This document shows positions 35,481-48,469 of a stretch of 64,000 bases of DNA, in pieces (the first letter of the stretch is position 1; each line of letters starts with the position of its first letter). The notes below the pieces were generated by a model. It saw nothing but the letters and a program-made list of their open reading frames with translations, was not told the origin of the DNA and did no database searches. Source of the DNA: Aporrectodea caliginosa (Eukaryota > Annelida > Clitellata > Crassiclitellata > Lumbricidae); the NCBI GenBank assembly GCA_020284085.1, contig JACEVL010000834.1, forward strand, positions 416,001 to 480,000, in the 5' to 3' direction. The position numbers and the translations under genes are program-made.

Positions 35481-35674
35481 GATGAAATGCAGGCAGTTGA
35501 TAATAATAATTATTATTATTTAGAATGTGATTTAATTGCCCCGTAAAACAAATAGGGGCCTATATTATGTATGTGTAATATTATAGGCTACTAGTTGAAA
35601 GGCCCTAGTAGGTCTAATTGTTGTCTATATTATTTATAAACACAAGGCAATGCAATTGATCCTGTATTCTGTTA

Positions 35675-35832
35675 CTTTGATCGGTCTTCCTCTGGCAACC
35701 GGACTCGGAGCTCCACTGGACATCGATCTCTGATACGACAGGGCGCTCGTGAATAAACTGGAGCCCTGCGCTTAGCGCTAGAGTAGCTCTTTATAAATTT
35801 GAAGTTTACGATTACGATTACGACTACTTAAT
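35675..35832 (+). mobile_element. LINE 3' UTR/tail (GATTACG end)
   Basis: CAACCGGACTCGGAGC, GGGCGCTCGTGAATAAACTG, GAGCCCTGCGC and TTTACGATTACGATTACGAC match the 3' ends at 20.2 and 53.3 kb. Confidence 0.72.
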
Positions 35833-36225
35833 AAACACAGATACTCACATTACAGAACCTCTTAGCATGAGTAATGCTTTACAAAATAATTCAAAATAAT
35901 TCAATGAAACGGCGCCATGGGCCCTACACACACTCTTTGGCACCGTTTGACATGGGTAACAGTATCTGAAATGATGCAGTGAAACCAACCCATGGCTCAT
36001 GCATTCAAATATCCTACTCCCACATTAATCGCCGTCCGACATTGAAAAGTCAAGTTCGTTGCTTGTAGGAATTTTATAAATTTTTAATAATATCGCTAAT
36101 GCACAAAATGTAAGGCTTCACACAAAATGTTTTTAGAAAAATAAGTAGAAACAACCATAAAATCAACGCTCAAAGTGGGGCACTAATCTCTGGCAATTTG
36201 TCGCATGGCTTCACTTGGCAGGTCT
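35833..36225. other. No gene seen
   Basis: AT-rich with no recognisable feature. Confidence 0.45.
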
Positions 36226-36228
36226 TAC

Positions 36229-36440
36229 ACGTGTGTGTGTGTGTGTGTTTGTGTGTTTGTGTGTGGGTGTAGGGTGTGTGTGTGTGTGTGTGTTTGTGTG
36301 TGTGTGGGTGTTTGTGTATGCGTGTGTGTGTATGTGTGTGTGTTTGTGTGTGTGTATGTGTGTGTGTGTTTGTGTGTGTGTGTATGTGTGTGTTTGTGTG
36401 TGTGTGGGTGTGTGACACTGTGTGGGTGTGTGTGTGTCTC
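36229..36440. repeat. Interrupted (GT)n microsatellite
   Basis: GT repeats with TTTGT and GGGTGT variants. Frames here are artefacts. Confidence 0.95.
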
Positions 36441-36821
36441 GGTCGCCATATAATGAGCTCTGTTATTCATAGTTTGCGGCTTTATAGCCCTCACCAGCCT
36501 CAGCAGCTCGCTTTATTCACTTTTGTGACCGTAGGCCTATGTGCTCAGTTTGTTTAATTTAAACATTAACAAGAAAATTATTTACAGAAGTGTTTAAGAA
36601 CTGAAGCACGATTTATTTATAAATTAATTATTTATTAAATTGACTTAATCACGCCTTGCGCTTAAATAGTCTTACCTGGACACCTATCTCCATCCTTAAT
36701 AATATTTCAAAGATTCTTGAATGTCTGTTCCTTAGACAGATTAAGAAACGCTCTACTTCAATTATCTTCTGACTTCAGCCCTTACCAATCAGTTTACCCT
36801 GATGGCAAATATATTTAAATT

Positions 36822-37078
36822 GATTTTGCTGGGGGCCGATAGCACATTGGATAACATCTGGCACAGAGAGCGAGAGGTACCGAGTTCGAGTCCCGTAGGG
36901 CGGACATGCTTTGTAGGCTGCTATTAGCGCCATGTATTGCAGGCTGTAGTAGTAGTTTTATGTCTTCTATCATTTGTGTTCTTGTGAATTGTTTCAATTG
37001 CATAATTGTATACTGTAACCGGTTGCGGTTTGTCAACCGGATTGTTGCAATAAACGAAAATATTATTATTATGGATAA
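36822..37078 (+). mobile_element. tRNA-derived SINE, second family
   Basis: GGGGGCCGATAGCACATTGG (A-box region) and GAGTTCGAGTCCC (36882-36894, B box) form a tRNA-like head. A unique body follows. The 3' end is CCGGATTGTTGCAATAAACG then (ATT)n, a usual SINE tail. Its body differs from the 34.4-kb SINE. Confidence 0.75.
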
Positions 37079-37730
37079 CTTCTCATCTACTGATACTGGA
37101 CGAAACAGACTCGGCAATAGCTGATAACTAACTACTATCATGGCGGGGATTTAAACCTCAACCTTTCGGTTTATGTCACATAGCATTTGCACATCTGGAA
37201 CAACAGCAAGAACCCACAATGAATATAAACTATACAAGACACCATACTATAGTGCAATAAAATTTGTCTCACAGTTTGTGTCAGTCGAGAACGGTAACCA
37301 CTGGCTATCGCCCACCCAATCTACAGAAATTCATGAACAAATTGAAAAAAACAGTAGAATTAGCAAACTATCAATCAATGTATCAAACCAATAGAAACTT
37401 TTTATTGAAGCCGTATCAAGTAAAAGAACATTCCAACATCAAATAACAAGATTGGCCGCAAGAGGAGTCCCAAAAGGTTTCAAGATCCCGCTAACTAGGG
37501 ACACCTAGAATAACGTTTCAAAAGTCCAGAATTTAATTAATGACAGCTATAATTATTACTAGCCTATCATTTGATATTAGTAAAGTAACTATTATATGTG
37601 CACTGGATAGAGCTTGCGTCGAGGCGTCTGTGTGCATGAGGATGCAGTTTCTCATACCAAGCATGTAGCTTATTCCAGAGATTTGAATCTTGGACTATCA
37701 GTCTGTCAGTGTGCGGAAACCTTCATTGTT
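37079..37730. other. No gene seen
   Basis: No exon or repeat recognised. Confidence 0.45.
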
Positions 37731-37732
37731 GT

Positions 37733-37850
37733 GGGTACCCCACCAAAACGGCCCCAGGACAAATTGGCCCCGACGAAACGGCCCTGAAAAATGGGCCTCG
37801 ACGAAACGACCCCGTCAAATCGGCCTCCGTCATATCGACCTAAGTCATAT
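37733..37850. repeat. Degenerate tandem motif CCCCGACGAAACGG
   Basis: Variants of (A/C)GACGAAACGGCCC and CAAATCGGCC recur about every 16-19 bp, 6-7 times, in otherwise AT-rich DNA. This is possibly a mobile-element end. Confidence 0.55.
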
Positions 37851-38405
37851 TGAGATACAGAAGCAACGTTTTATTATTATTAAATAAATTTGTAACGCGC
37901 AAGGTCACACCGAGATGTGAATCTGAGGCAGTTTGTGTCAGTCGAGACGGTTTAATTGAAGATTAAATTAGACGATTTATTTAGAGACCGTATACAACAA
38001 CCTGTTGCATCACAAAACACGCATGTCCAGCTGAACCGTAGCTTGGAGGCTATTAACTACCAGCATATGGAAATCAATAGCAGATGTTGACATCCTGAGA
38101 AGAATCGCCCACAACCTTTCAATTTGACGGATTGGAAACGAAATTATGATCATCAGTATCACCAAATCATTAGATGACGTCATTGCTGTCGTTTTGTTTA
38201 CATACTGTTCAAATTCACTTTAACTGGACAGTGGACGTGATAGCCTACCAGATTTTAAAAATTGACACAATAGTTTTCTGTTTAAATACAAACAATTGCC
38301 AAAGACTTGTTAGAGTGAATTATAGTGTCAATAAAAAAATGACGTGCTTCTTAAAATTCCTGAATTACTATTTTTGACAGCCATCGGCAATATAGAAATC
38401 TTACT

Positions 38406-38664
<259 letters not shown>

Positions 38665-38680
38665 GCAAAGTGAGTAATTT

Positions 38681-39205
<525 letters not shown>

Positions 39206-39307
39206 GAAGCAAATTTATTTCTTCATAAAGCCAACAAACTTATGTACAGACTGATTAAAAGTAACTGTTTTCAATATTTAGAAGCCTTCGATCAGTCCTG
39301 GGCTACT

Positions 39308-39308
39308 G

Positions 39309-39391
<83 letters not shown>
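39308..39391. repeat. (ATT)n microsatellite
   Basis: Third ATT array within 1 kb, about 84 bp. Confidence 0.98.
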
Positions 39392-39394
<3 letters not shown>

Positions 39395-39830
39395 GGACTG
39401 CGCCTATAGGCCTAGTTAGTCGCCTCATTTCAACATAGTTCGTCAGTGTAGGCTTAAAAGTACTTGGAGCATGGGCCATTTTGTGAGGGGCTGATATGAC
39501 TGGATGGGGCCGTGATGATGAAGTTCACAGAATAAATTAATTTAAACATGAGCAGGGTCAGTACGGTCGCTATAGAGAGACGTGTACGTTTACATTTTTC
39601 ATGTAAGTAATAAGCTTAAAATTGTTTTTACAAAATACTGGACTTCGAGTATTTCTGATTTTGTGTTTTAATGGCAAATCAATGTATTAATTATAACTGC
39701 TTTATTCACCAGGAGGCACCTGTTTAAGAATCTGCAACTGCGTGTAGTCCACGAATGCTCTAAATAGCCTACCAATTATTAATTTTCAGCCTGGAACCCG
39801 ATGTGTAATGTAATGTGTGATTAGTAGGCC

Positions 39831-40560
39831 TAACTTATATAGCGCCACTCACAGCAATGGTCATTCAGTAAGGCTCCTATTGCGAGCACCCCGAGAAAAG
39901 AAACAGGTCTTGAGAAGAGAGGTGTAAGAACAGATTCAGAATGTATGGAAACACGTAAGGATAATGGACGGGCAATCCACAGGACTGGCACAGTGGTGGT
40001 AAAATGATCTAGCTTGGGCCAAATTGGTCCTAGTTTGTGAGACAAAGAGATCACGCCGACCCCAAAAAAGCAGAGAAGTCGGAGAGAAGTCGCAGAATGA
40101 GGAGAGCGAATGAGATATCTGAGAAGATATTTCGCAGCAAAAGCTAGCTTTTACTTTAAGGACCAAAACACGGACTTTGAGTTAAATGCGGGCTGTAATA
40201 GAAAGTTGTTTGACCATGTAAAAGGAGATGTGCAAGAATTTAGGAAAGTGAACAAACAATCTAGCAGCCGCTCTAGGGACAGACTGAATTAGAGCCAGGC
40301 GGATCTTAGGAAGGCCAATAAGAAGAGAGCTACAATAGACAAGTCTAGAACAGATAAATGCATGAATTATAGGAGTCAGAGTGGAAGAAGAAGAGGCAGA
40401 TCTGCGAATGGCCCTGTGGCGCCGACGTTGGAAGTAGAAAGAGCGTGTAAGGTCGGTGATATGCTAAGAGAGGTGAAAGAACTGCCCATGTTGACACCCA
40501 GTTATTGGGCGTGCCAAACCAAACAAATTGCTTTTAGGAAGAACTTAGGGAAAGGGATTT
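39831..40560 (-). mobile_element. LINE RT C-terminus and 3' end (CR1/L2-type)
   Basis: Minus-strand frames read YCSSLLIGLPKIRLALIQSV, then RAAARLFVHFPKF, ISSQISHSLSSFCDFSP, GRRDLFVSQTRTNLAQARSF, KTCFFSRGARNRSLTE. Together these match the thumb and C-terminus of CR1/L2-type RTs (LDYCxSLLxGLPxxxLxxLQxVxNAAARL, FVPRTRTxLAQxRSF). The 3' UTR CACTGCTGTGAGTGGCGCTATATAA-type sequence also appears at 48.6 kb (same family). Confidence 0.82.
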
Positions 40561-41550
40561 GAAGACATCCATAGATGCAAATCAGGGGATAGAGTCTCGA
40601 AGCGACCAGCTATAATGGGTTGAGCAGAGGGAGGACCATGGACATAAGCCTTCACGTCATAAGCGAATAGGTGACCAGTAGCGGAATGATTGGAAATTAG
40701 AGAAGTAGCCTAATATATATTGGTGTGTTTTGTGGAGACTTATGAAATGGCGTTTATTTGCTCGCCATAACTCAGTGAACTGTTGTGCTCAACTTTTGGT
40801 GGTTTGAGCTCATCATATGTTGAAAAAGCAAAGATACTTAGGAGTAGTTTAGATCGGTGGAAGACAATTTAAACTGAGCCGTAGTGAAACAGTGTGCAAT
40901 CAACAATCTGAAATTTTTACAAGTCTGTGTATAGTAGACCTATTCTTTCTAATGCTATATTATAGGCCATAATAATAAAATGGTTCTGTACTGCATTTAT
41001 TTGAAGCACATTTTAAGCCACTACTCTACTTGCCTATGAACGCAAATGTGTTTCATTTATCAGAAGTGAGTAAAAACAGTGAGCAAAAGTGAGTAAATGA
41101 CAGGAAATGCTTGAGGCACATTTTCATGTTGACTATGTTGGATATTAACTGCTTCAGGCTGAGATCCATTTCAGACACTATTCCTTCTTGTCGAAGCTAA
41201 ACTATACGGTGATAAGTGATAACACTGTATCAAAGGGCAGAAATTATGTTTTGTTAGAACTACATGCATTACATAGGCCTACTAAGTCACGTATTTTTTA
41301 TTATGTGCGTGATAATAGGCCCATTAAGTCACGTTTTTAGTATGTGCGTGATGTGCACCGTTGGCAATTCCACAGCGCCTCGAATTAAGTTTGGCGTGGG
41401 TCTGCTGGCGTTTCCAGCTTAGAAGGTCGACTGCCGATAATTAGAAATGTTTTATCTGTAGCTCTGAGTCAGTTCTGCGAGGTTTTGTTGGGACATTCAT
41501 TTGCTCAACGATCCAAGGTGAATTTCCTGAAGTGATTGCTTGGACGCACT
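40561..41550. other. No gene seen
   Basis: No recognisable exon. A short duplicated AGTGAGTAAA motif lies near 41065-41098. Confidence 0.45.
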
Positions 41551-41781
41551 TCAATTGATACAATGTTTGACCTTCTCGTTGACTGCACGGACCGTTTGCC
41601 ATGAATGGACGCTTAGCTCTGATCTGTGTCTTTTGAATACGGACACTTCAAGCACCTCATATTCTGCCCTGGCACCGACTGGAACGTACAAAGCAGCCTG
41701 GCTATTGCGGACTTGATTTGATATAGGATCGGTGTATAAGCTTAAGTCTTCATCTGTGTCTTCTGAATATGAACACTTCAC
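41551..41781 (-). CDS. Weak candidate exon, unknown protein
   Basis: Frame: MKCSYSEDTDEDLSLYTDPI, then SNQVRNSQAALYVPVGARAE, YEVLEVSVFKRHRSEL. Composition is protein-like, with Tyr motifs (LYTD, LYVP, YEVL) reminiscent of receptor cytoplasmic tails. A polypyrimidine stretch and acceptor-like CTCTCTTGAG lie just upstream on the minus strand, but no clear donor follows. An internal 39-bp direct repeat (about 41620 and 41752) weakens the case. Confidence 0.22.
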   Translation of the reverse strand: MKCSYSEDTDEDLSLYTDPISNQVRNSQAALYVPVGARAEYEVLEVSVFKRHRSELSVHSWQTVRAVNEKVKHCIN

Positions 41782-42112
41782 GAGCCTCTCAAGAGAGAGG
41801 TGTGTGAAAAGTGAAAACTATAGGCCTATACAATCTAGACAAGCTGTAGATATGACCTTATTTTACTCTCTGTTGTATTACACTGCATTGTAAGGTGATA
41901 CAATGTATGGTATTGCATACTGTACTGCACGTTTACTGTAGGCTACTTTGGGCCTATTGCTATAGTCAAAGAATAAAGCGGTTCGTAGATCTAGCCTCCG
42001 AGAGTTAGCCTTTTGCATGAAGTGCTAATGAGAATAAGGCTTCCTCTAATTTCTTAGCCTCAGCGTTTGAGTGCGAGTGGCTAGTCCTATTAATAACGCA
42101 GCAATTTAGAGG

Positions 42113-42149
42113 CATATATATATATATATATTATATATATATATATGCC
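42113..42149. repeat. (AT)n palindrome GGCATAT...ATATGCC
   Basis: A (TA)n array bounded by AGGCATAT and ATATGCCT forms a self-complementary hairpin of about 40 bp. Confidence 0.85.
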
Positions 42150-43150
42150 TTTAAAATGCTGTGTGATTTATAGGACTAAACAGACAAATCCGCACATAGT
42201 GCAAGGGACGCTTGTAGAATGGAGCTTCATTGAACAGCAGAGCTTCATTAAAATCTCTTTCTTTTAGCACTTTCTTTTACTGAATTCGCTAGAGGGACGT
42301 AACTAAAGAAATCTCGAAACTACTTCCTCTCTCCATAATTATTTTGGTGGATTTGGATTTTGGAACCCAGAAACTCTTGATTCACAGCCTGGCACACCAA
42401 CCACTAGATCTCTTCGCGGACCCGCAGTCAATCGATTTGAAACGTTAGCCATCATTCTTGTAACGCTCTCCACTCGATGCCACTGACGATGATATGTAAC
42501 GCAGCGTTACTTTGTTCCGGAGACGGACCCCCTTAGGCCCTTACCCCTACTTGCCTGGATCATTCCAGTTACTCCACTCTAATCCATCATCTCCTTGCTT
42601 TGCACTAGTGTTATGCTAATCTTTTCCATCTGTCAGTCTCCACTCTCCTTCCTCCTCTGTTTCTTTGTCTCTCCTCTTCTTCAGCAGCTGCTCAGGTGTT
42701 TTTGCCAGTGTGTGTTCGTTGAATGGTCCGAGTGGCGCTCCTTTCGCTCTCCTTTGGCCGCCTCATTCAGACTGCACCACATCACGCAACAGATCGGAGC
42801 GATGATGACTCGAACGCTGCCTGTAAAGTGTCTGCCTTTTTAAACCGATTCCATTTCGTGCTAATTCGCGAAACCACTGCTGCCTGGGTTCGTCAGGACG
42901 GCTACTGGTTGCTGCTGCTGCTGCTTATGATGGTAATGGTCCTGCTGCTGCTGTTGCGGCTGCCCAGCATCACTGCCGAGAGTACTCGCTCGCTCGCATA
43001 TCATCTCATTTGCCACTACACACAAACATCCTAACGATTCGTAAACAACCGCGCGTGCACAGGTAAAGAGCTACTACAGAGATATGTATACGCGCACACA
43101 GTGGTGGCTCATCTAGCCCCACCTTCCCCTTCCACAGTCCGTTCCTCTGC
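42150..43150. other. No supported gene
   Basis: Moderately GC-rich from about 42480 with CTG-rich stretches (42902-42960). No exon could be defined. Confidence 0.4.
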
Positions 43151-43156
43151 TGCTGT

Positions 43157-43221
43157 ACCACCTCCACCACCACCACCACCACCACCACCACCACCACCAC
43201 CATCGCTACCACCACTACCAG
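43157..43221. repeat. (CCA)n microsatellite
   Basis: CCACCACC units. Poly-P, H and V frames are artefacts. Confidence 0.92.
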
Positions 43222-43349
43222 CAGCCGCAGCTGACGGCGTTTACTTCGTCTGGGATGCTATTTTCAGAGTCCGGATCCACGCAGCGTAGTAATCCTCGTC
43301 GGAGAGATTCGTGTAAGACGACGGATGATCATAAACTATTCGGAATCTC

Positions 43350-43418
43350 AGGCATCATCATCATCATCACCACTGCCACCACAACCACCCATCAACAGCT
43401 TCATTATCAACATCACTT

Positions 43419-43455
<37 letters not shown>

Positions 43456-43960
43456 CCACCTCTTCAACAACATCATTATCATTATCCATTCAATCATTCA
43501 TTCATTCCTTCATTCATTCTGAGAATCATCATCATCTGATCATCATCATCATCATCATCGTCGTCGTCGTCGTCATCATCATCATCATCATCATCACAAC
43601 CAACTTCCCATCAACATGGTCATTATTATCATCATCATTTTTCATCATAATAATCATCATCATCATCATCATCGCTACCACTACCACCACCGCCACCGCC
43701 ACCCCATCAACATCTTCATTATCATCATCAATATTTATCATCGTCATCATCGTCATCACAACCACCTGCCCATCAACATGACCATTATCATCATCATCAT
43801 CACTTATCGTCATCACCACAACCACCTTCCCATCAACAAGATCATTATCATCATCATCACTTATCATCATCATCACCGCCACCTCCCCATCAACGTCATC
43901 ACTATTATCATCATTTATCATCATCACCACCACCACAACCACCGCCACTGACTCCCATCC
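43350..43960. repeat. (CAT)n tract with 60-bp minisatellite
   Basis: ATC/CAT repeats throughout. From 43680 to 43940 a unit of about 60 bp containing CCACCTCCCCATCAACNN, then ATTATCATCATCATCACTTA recurs about four times. It is open on the minus strand (VDGKVVVVMTISDDDD), but the composition is that of a repeat. Confidence 0.9.
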
Positions 43961-44282
43961 ATTGAGCATCACCAGCTGCAATGGTTTCCTTCGTCGATGC
44001 TGTGCGATGATTTATGAAGCGCAGGTGTTCAATGAAGCTCCAAGCGTCGTCCCGTGCTCTCTCTCTATGTCCGGCTCTTTCTGTGTTTCCATATGCCTGT
44101 TTGTCTGTCTTACTGCCACTTTGTCTTTAATTTCATTCATTCATTCGTTCATTCAGTCTGTCTGTCTGTTAGTTTTCTGTGTGCCTGCGTGTATCCATAT
44201 TGTCTGAGTTTATCTTTATTGACTGAGTCATGCAGAGATTCAGAATTAAGCTAGACATCTGGAAACAGACAAATGAACAGAC

Positions 44283-44313
44283 ACAGACACAGACACAGAC
44301 ACACACCCACCCA

Positions 44314-44361
<48 letters not shown>

Positions 44362-44380
44362 CACACACACACACACACAA
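44283..44380. repeat. (CA)n microsatellite
   Basis: CAGACA units grade into about 80 bp of (CA)n. Confidence 0.96.
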
Positions 44381-44861
44381 AGTGGATAGACAAACAGTAA
44401 ATAAGCAGTAGGTTTCAGGCACAAAGTCGCTTCGTTCATGGGCTGCAATGAAAAGCCACAACGCTTACGAATTTATCGTTTCTATATTTGGCGATCAGAT
44501 TGGTGCAGCTGCCTCAGTTTTCCTATCTCCGAATGTTGTGTTGGGAGGGTATAAGAAAATTGTCCTCTTCTCTGATTGCTGTCGTCGTGTGCGCGCTTCA
44601 GCCGAAGATTCTGTTTCAGTTGTGTTTACTTACCGTTTACAGTTGTGTTTACAGCACTCCATTTGGTACAAAGCTCAAAATTGTACGACGCTCCCTTACC
44701 CCTAGTCGTTAGAGGCTTCTTGCCTTCCGCGCCCGCAATTCCCTTACTGTTTGGTACCTCTTGCTACCCTGTGTGTGCTCTTAAATGTGATATTGACTAT
44801 ACTGAAGTTGAGCCCTTTCGAACTAATGAAGTTTACAGTGAAAACAAAGATCAGCTGTATA

Positions 44862-44960
44862 TCAATCAACCAGTCAATAAAAAACTTGATATAGCGCCCC
44901 TTCAAGATATCTTCTCAGAGGCGCTCCTGGCGAAACCACGGCTGATAAGAACAGCTTTCT
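44862..44960 (-). mobile_element. SINE/LINE 3' tail
   Basis: On the minus strand CAGGAGCGCCTCTGAGAAG, TTGAAGGGGCGCTATATC and then a TTGATTGA-type tail match the 3' half of the 34.4-kb SINE. Confidence 0.65.
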
Positions 44961-44967
44961 GTTTCAA

Positions 44968-45255
44968 CTCCTAGAGGACTCAGACTTTACCGTTCTTCGC
45001 ACAAAGAGGAAGTTTGAAAATCGTGCTTTTGCTGTCTCAGGACCCAGAGAATGGAAAAGTCTCCCAGTTACAATCCGCCAATGTTCATCTGCTACTCAAT
45101 TATTTAAATCAAAATAAAAAAAACTCATCAATTCTCATTACACTATGGCTAAGAGCACACTGCAGTGCAACGAACTCTTGTGCAAGACTTGTCTAGTTAA
45201 AGCGCCCTATAAATTTCTAATTGTATTCCATTGTATTCTAATTGTATTCCCATAT
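44968..45255 (+). mobile_element. LINE 3' end (RT tail family D)
   Basis: Frame: DSDFTVLRTKRKFENRAFAV, then SGPREWKSLPVTIRQCSSAT, QLFKSK. This is the classic last segment of CR1/L2 RTs (RxRAFAVxGPxxWNSLPxxIR). The 3' UTR reads AAAGCGCCCTATAAATTTC and ends in repeated TAATTGTATTCC units, the LINE's own 3' microsatellite. The minus-strand element at 54.8 kb is the same family. Confidence 0.85.
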
Positions 45256-45276
45256 ATATATTCCCATATATATATA

Positions 45277-45316
<40 letters not shown>

Positions 45317-45334
45317 TATATATTATATATATGG
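45256..45334. repeat. (TA)n microsatellite
   Basis: AT-only tract with short TATAT palindromes, directly after the LINE tail. Confidence 0.92.
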
Positions 45335-45852
45335 GAGGTCTTGAGGCAGTCGAGTGGGCCGTAACTCAGAGCATAGATTTGACAGCAGCAATTAAGTACA
45401 AAGGTTCAACGAAGACAAGGCAATATAAACTAATTGAGATTGGTCTATACTTTGAGTTCATAGTGATATAAACAAATAAATAGAATCGCATGCATACGTG
45501 TACTGTAGCCTAAGTCACGTATGCAAAGACACACAGTCACATAGATAGATAGGACCTACAGCCATACCCATATACATATATACTATATATTCACTTGCCT
45601 ACTTGCTTACTTACTTACTTGCATTCTCACGCCATTCCTTTCTTCCATCTTTCTCTCGTTCGTTCGTTTGTTCCTTATTTCCTTGCTTCTTTATTTTATT
45701 TTATTTCTTTCTTTTGTATACCTCGTGTCTTATTTTCTTTCCTTCGTTACTTAGTTGCTTACTAAGTTACTTTCTTTGTTAATGATTTAATTCCTTATAC
45801 TTTGTTAATTATGTCATTCCTTAGTTATACTTCTAAGCGAGTTGGTTCGACC

Positions 45853-46066
45853 CAGTGGCGTAACGAAGGGTTTCAACGCAGTCGTCAACCTTTGCCCAGG
45901 GGCATCTTTCAAGGTTGACGACTGCGACCTGCCAATAAATTTTCTTGTTGACTTTTAATCGTTCTTGTCATAGTACTGTGTGTACCACTGAAAGCCAATT
46001 TTGCGCCCCTTTGGTGCTGCGCCCGGGGCGGCTGCCCCCTCTGTCCCCCCCTTCGTTACGCCACTG
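45853..46066. mobile_element. hAT-like MITE (CAGTGGCGTAACGAA family), copy 2
   Basis: The 214-bp element starts CAGTGGCGTAACGAA and ends TTCGTTACGCCACTG, with an exact 8-bp duplication GTTCGACC (45845-45852, 46067-46074). The interior shares GGTTTCAACGC, GCCCAGGGGC and GCTGCGCCCGGGG with copy 1 at 19.4 kb. Confidence 0.95.
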
Positions 46067-46074
46067 GTTCGACC

Positions 46075-46440
46075 TTGAGGATGGCGCGGAGGAGAATCGC
46101 AACATGCGTTCAAATGAGCAACAGAATGACGAAGAAAAGCAAGCAGCCAAAACTAAATCTTGACTCAGATCATCGTGTCGACACATCTTTCAAGCATGTT
46201 GAAATGAACGAATCAACGCTGACAGACTGCCAATAAATGTCCCGATCTGAGAGAAGTGATGTATAAAAGATGCAGTAAATGCGGGTTTTATGGTCCTATG
46301 TGCTGCGATATTGCCGTGGAAGAGGATGCCATAACCGAAAACATCAGAAGACGAGAACACAATGAGAGCACTTGATGTGAATGACAGAATGTATAGACGT
46401 GTCGACACGTATCACTCTTTCACGCCCATCACTAAGCATA
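46075..46440. other. No gene seen
   Basis: Open frames are short and unlike any known protein. Confidence 0.4.
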
Positions 46441-46489
46441 CCAACGGTTCCCAAATCCCAAGTGGTGCTGTAGTTAACTTTTTACTTCC

Positions 46490-46740
46490 TGCTTTTCACC
46501 CTTCCTTCCTTCCATCCTTCTTTCATTCGTTTTACTCACCTAATAATAACTTATTAATTTATTCCCTTCTTTACTGATATCCTTCTTTCCTTCTTTCATC
46601 GTTCTCTCCTTTTTCCACCCTTCCTTCTTTTCTTTCTTTCCTTCCGCTCTTCTACTTACTTCTTAACTTAACTTACCTATTTACTTACTTACTCCCCTCT
46701 TTTCTTCCTTGTTTCCTTCATTCCATAATTACCTACTTAT
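46490..46740. repeat. (TTCC)n/(TTAC)n polypyrimidine tract
   Basis: Degenerate CTTC/CTTA units. A similar tract lies at 45595-45800. Confidence 0.8.
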
Positions 46741-47221
46741 TTGTTCACAAAACTTATTCGCTTATCTTCTCGGGTAACAAATAGATTGTAATTCGCGTGC
46801 ATCATCAGTCTGCATGCTCTCGTATCGTGGTAACGGAGAGACCCTTTCTGTTGTACCCTAAGCCTTACTGGCTCGACGAACGACAAGATAGAGGTCATTT
46901 ATGATCCATAGGGGATATTAGTTGCAACCGTGTTATAGGATAATGTGGGTATGGGTCAATGAATCGGGTTATTCGCCGATCCCTGTGGGGCGTTAATCAA
47001 TCGTTCAACCTCTGCGGGTCGGGTGTTGATTGGCTAACGTTTGACTGGTTCAACACTAAATCTTCAGCTGCTGCCGATGCTGGTCCTGCTGCCGCTGAAT
47101 CTCCGGCGGCGGGATGCTGTGTCTGGTCGGTGGCTGTTACCAGACATCGGAGATGCGTGCATGCAGCCCAGAGCGTGTTGCGGCGTAGGGGCCTTAAACA
47201 CGCTGCCTCTTGTATTCCACG

Positions 47222-47680
47222 TTGCCATCCTCCTCCAGCCACTACTTCTGCTTCTACTTCTCCTTCGCTTTCTCCGTCTCCGTCTCCTTCTCTTATCTCC
47301 TTCTTCTCCTTCTTTTCTCCTCCTTCTCCTTCTTCTCCTCCTTCAATGCTGCTAATACTCTTTCTCCTGTCTCCCTGTCCCTTCCCTGTTGCTAGTACAC
47401 ATCTTCCTATGTCCCTTTCCCTGTCCCTCTCCCTCTACTTTCCTTGTCCTTGTCCCTCTCCCTTTTCCTTCTACCTCTCCTTCTCATTTTCCTTCTCCTT
47501 TTCCTCCCGCTTCTCCTTCTCCCTCTCCCTTTCTCCTTCTCCTGTTGCTAGTATATAATCTTCCTGCGTCTTTCTCCTTCTCCTTCTCCTTCTCCTTCTC
47601 CTTCTCCTTTCTCTTTCTCTTTCTCTTTCTCCTTCTCCTTTTCCTGTTGCTAGTACAAATCTTCCTGCGTCTTTCTCCCT
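47222..47680. repeat. Polypyrimidine tract (CTTCTC)n
   Basis: About 450 bp of TCTCCTTC/TTCTCC repeats, strongly strand-asymmetric. Two embedded GTTGCTAGTA-C/TAATCTTCCTGCGTC blocks recur (about 47545 and 47645), so part of it is a longer unit of about 100 bp. Long frames are artefacts. Confidence 0.88.
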
Positions 47681-47819
47681 CTCGTCCTCCGGTGATTCTG
47701 ATCCCCTGCTTTACCTATGGAGCCTAACACCGCGTCAGTCGCTCGTTCACTCAGTCACTGATAGAAGCAGAAGACAGACCTACTACTACACCGTCGACCA
47801 TTTCCTACGATAAACAAAC

Positions 47820-48469
47820 CACATGCGTAGCGCCATCGCGGGAGCGGGGAGCCGATAACCGTGCGATACCACACGGCCAGACGAACGAACGGTCGGACAG
47901 GCGGACGGACGGAGAGCCGCCCGCCGCCGCCGCCTCAGTGTCCCGTCGCCCGCCTACCAACTTAAGGGCCTCCTCCGGCTACACACGCGCCCGTGCGTGC
48001 CTTCGAGCGGCCGCCAGGAGCTACCGCTACCGTAGGACTCGGGCCACGGACTGCGGCAAGCCACGCGCCTTCGACCGATTGACCAAAGCCAGGTGGAGAA
48101 ATAGTAGGAGGAAGAGGAGGGTGGCGGAGGAGTACGAAGAGAAGGATGGTAGTAAAAATCCATGGATTATGCCAAACGTACCACCACCTGATGATTAGTT
48201 GCTGGTGGAGAAACCGCCCTTAGCGAGGAGAGCGAGATAGAGAGAGAGGAGGAGGAGGAGAAAAAGGAAGCGGAGTTATAGTAAGACTTGGTAGGAGGAG
48301 GAGACGGACGAAGATGCGTAGTGCGGCCTACAACACAAAAAGGCGAACTTGATATGGGAAGTAGGATCTATTCAGCCGTGTCTCGGACCGCAGTCTATCG
48401 TTAGAATTGTCGTCGTCGTCATCGTTGGTCCGTCTCTCTCTCTTGAATCGAACGATCATTGGCGTAGAC
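47820..48469 (+). promoter_or_regulatory. CpG-rich leader/promoter region of the 48.47-kb gene
   Basis: A CG-dense block (CGGACGGACGG..., CCGCCGCCGCCG at about 47920-47935), then purine-rich AGGAGGAGG, directly precedes the signal-peptide exon. The layout suggests promoter plus 5' UTR. No TATA box was seen. Confidence 0.45.

Noticed and set aside
43006..43981. Poly-P, poly-H and acidic MVDGKVVVV-type frames
   Set aside because: (CCA)n and (CAT)n repeats with a 60-bp minisatellite; no splice signals or homology.
47938..48198. Coding exon in the CpG-rich leader (RRPPTNLRASSGYTRARA...)
   Set aside because: Arg/Ala-rich translation expected from GC-rich DNA; more likely 5' UTR.
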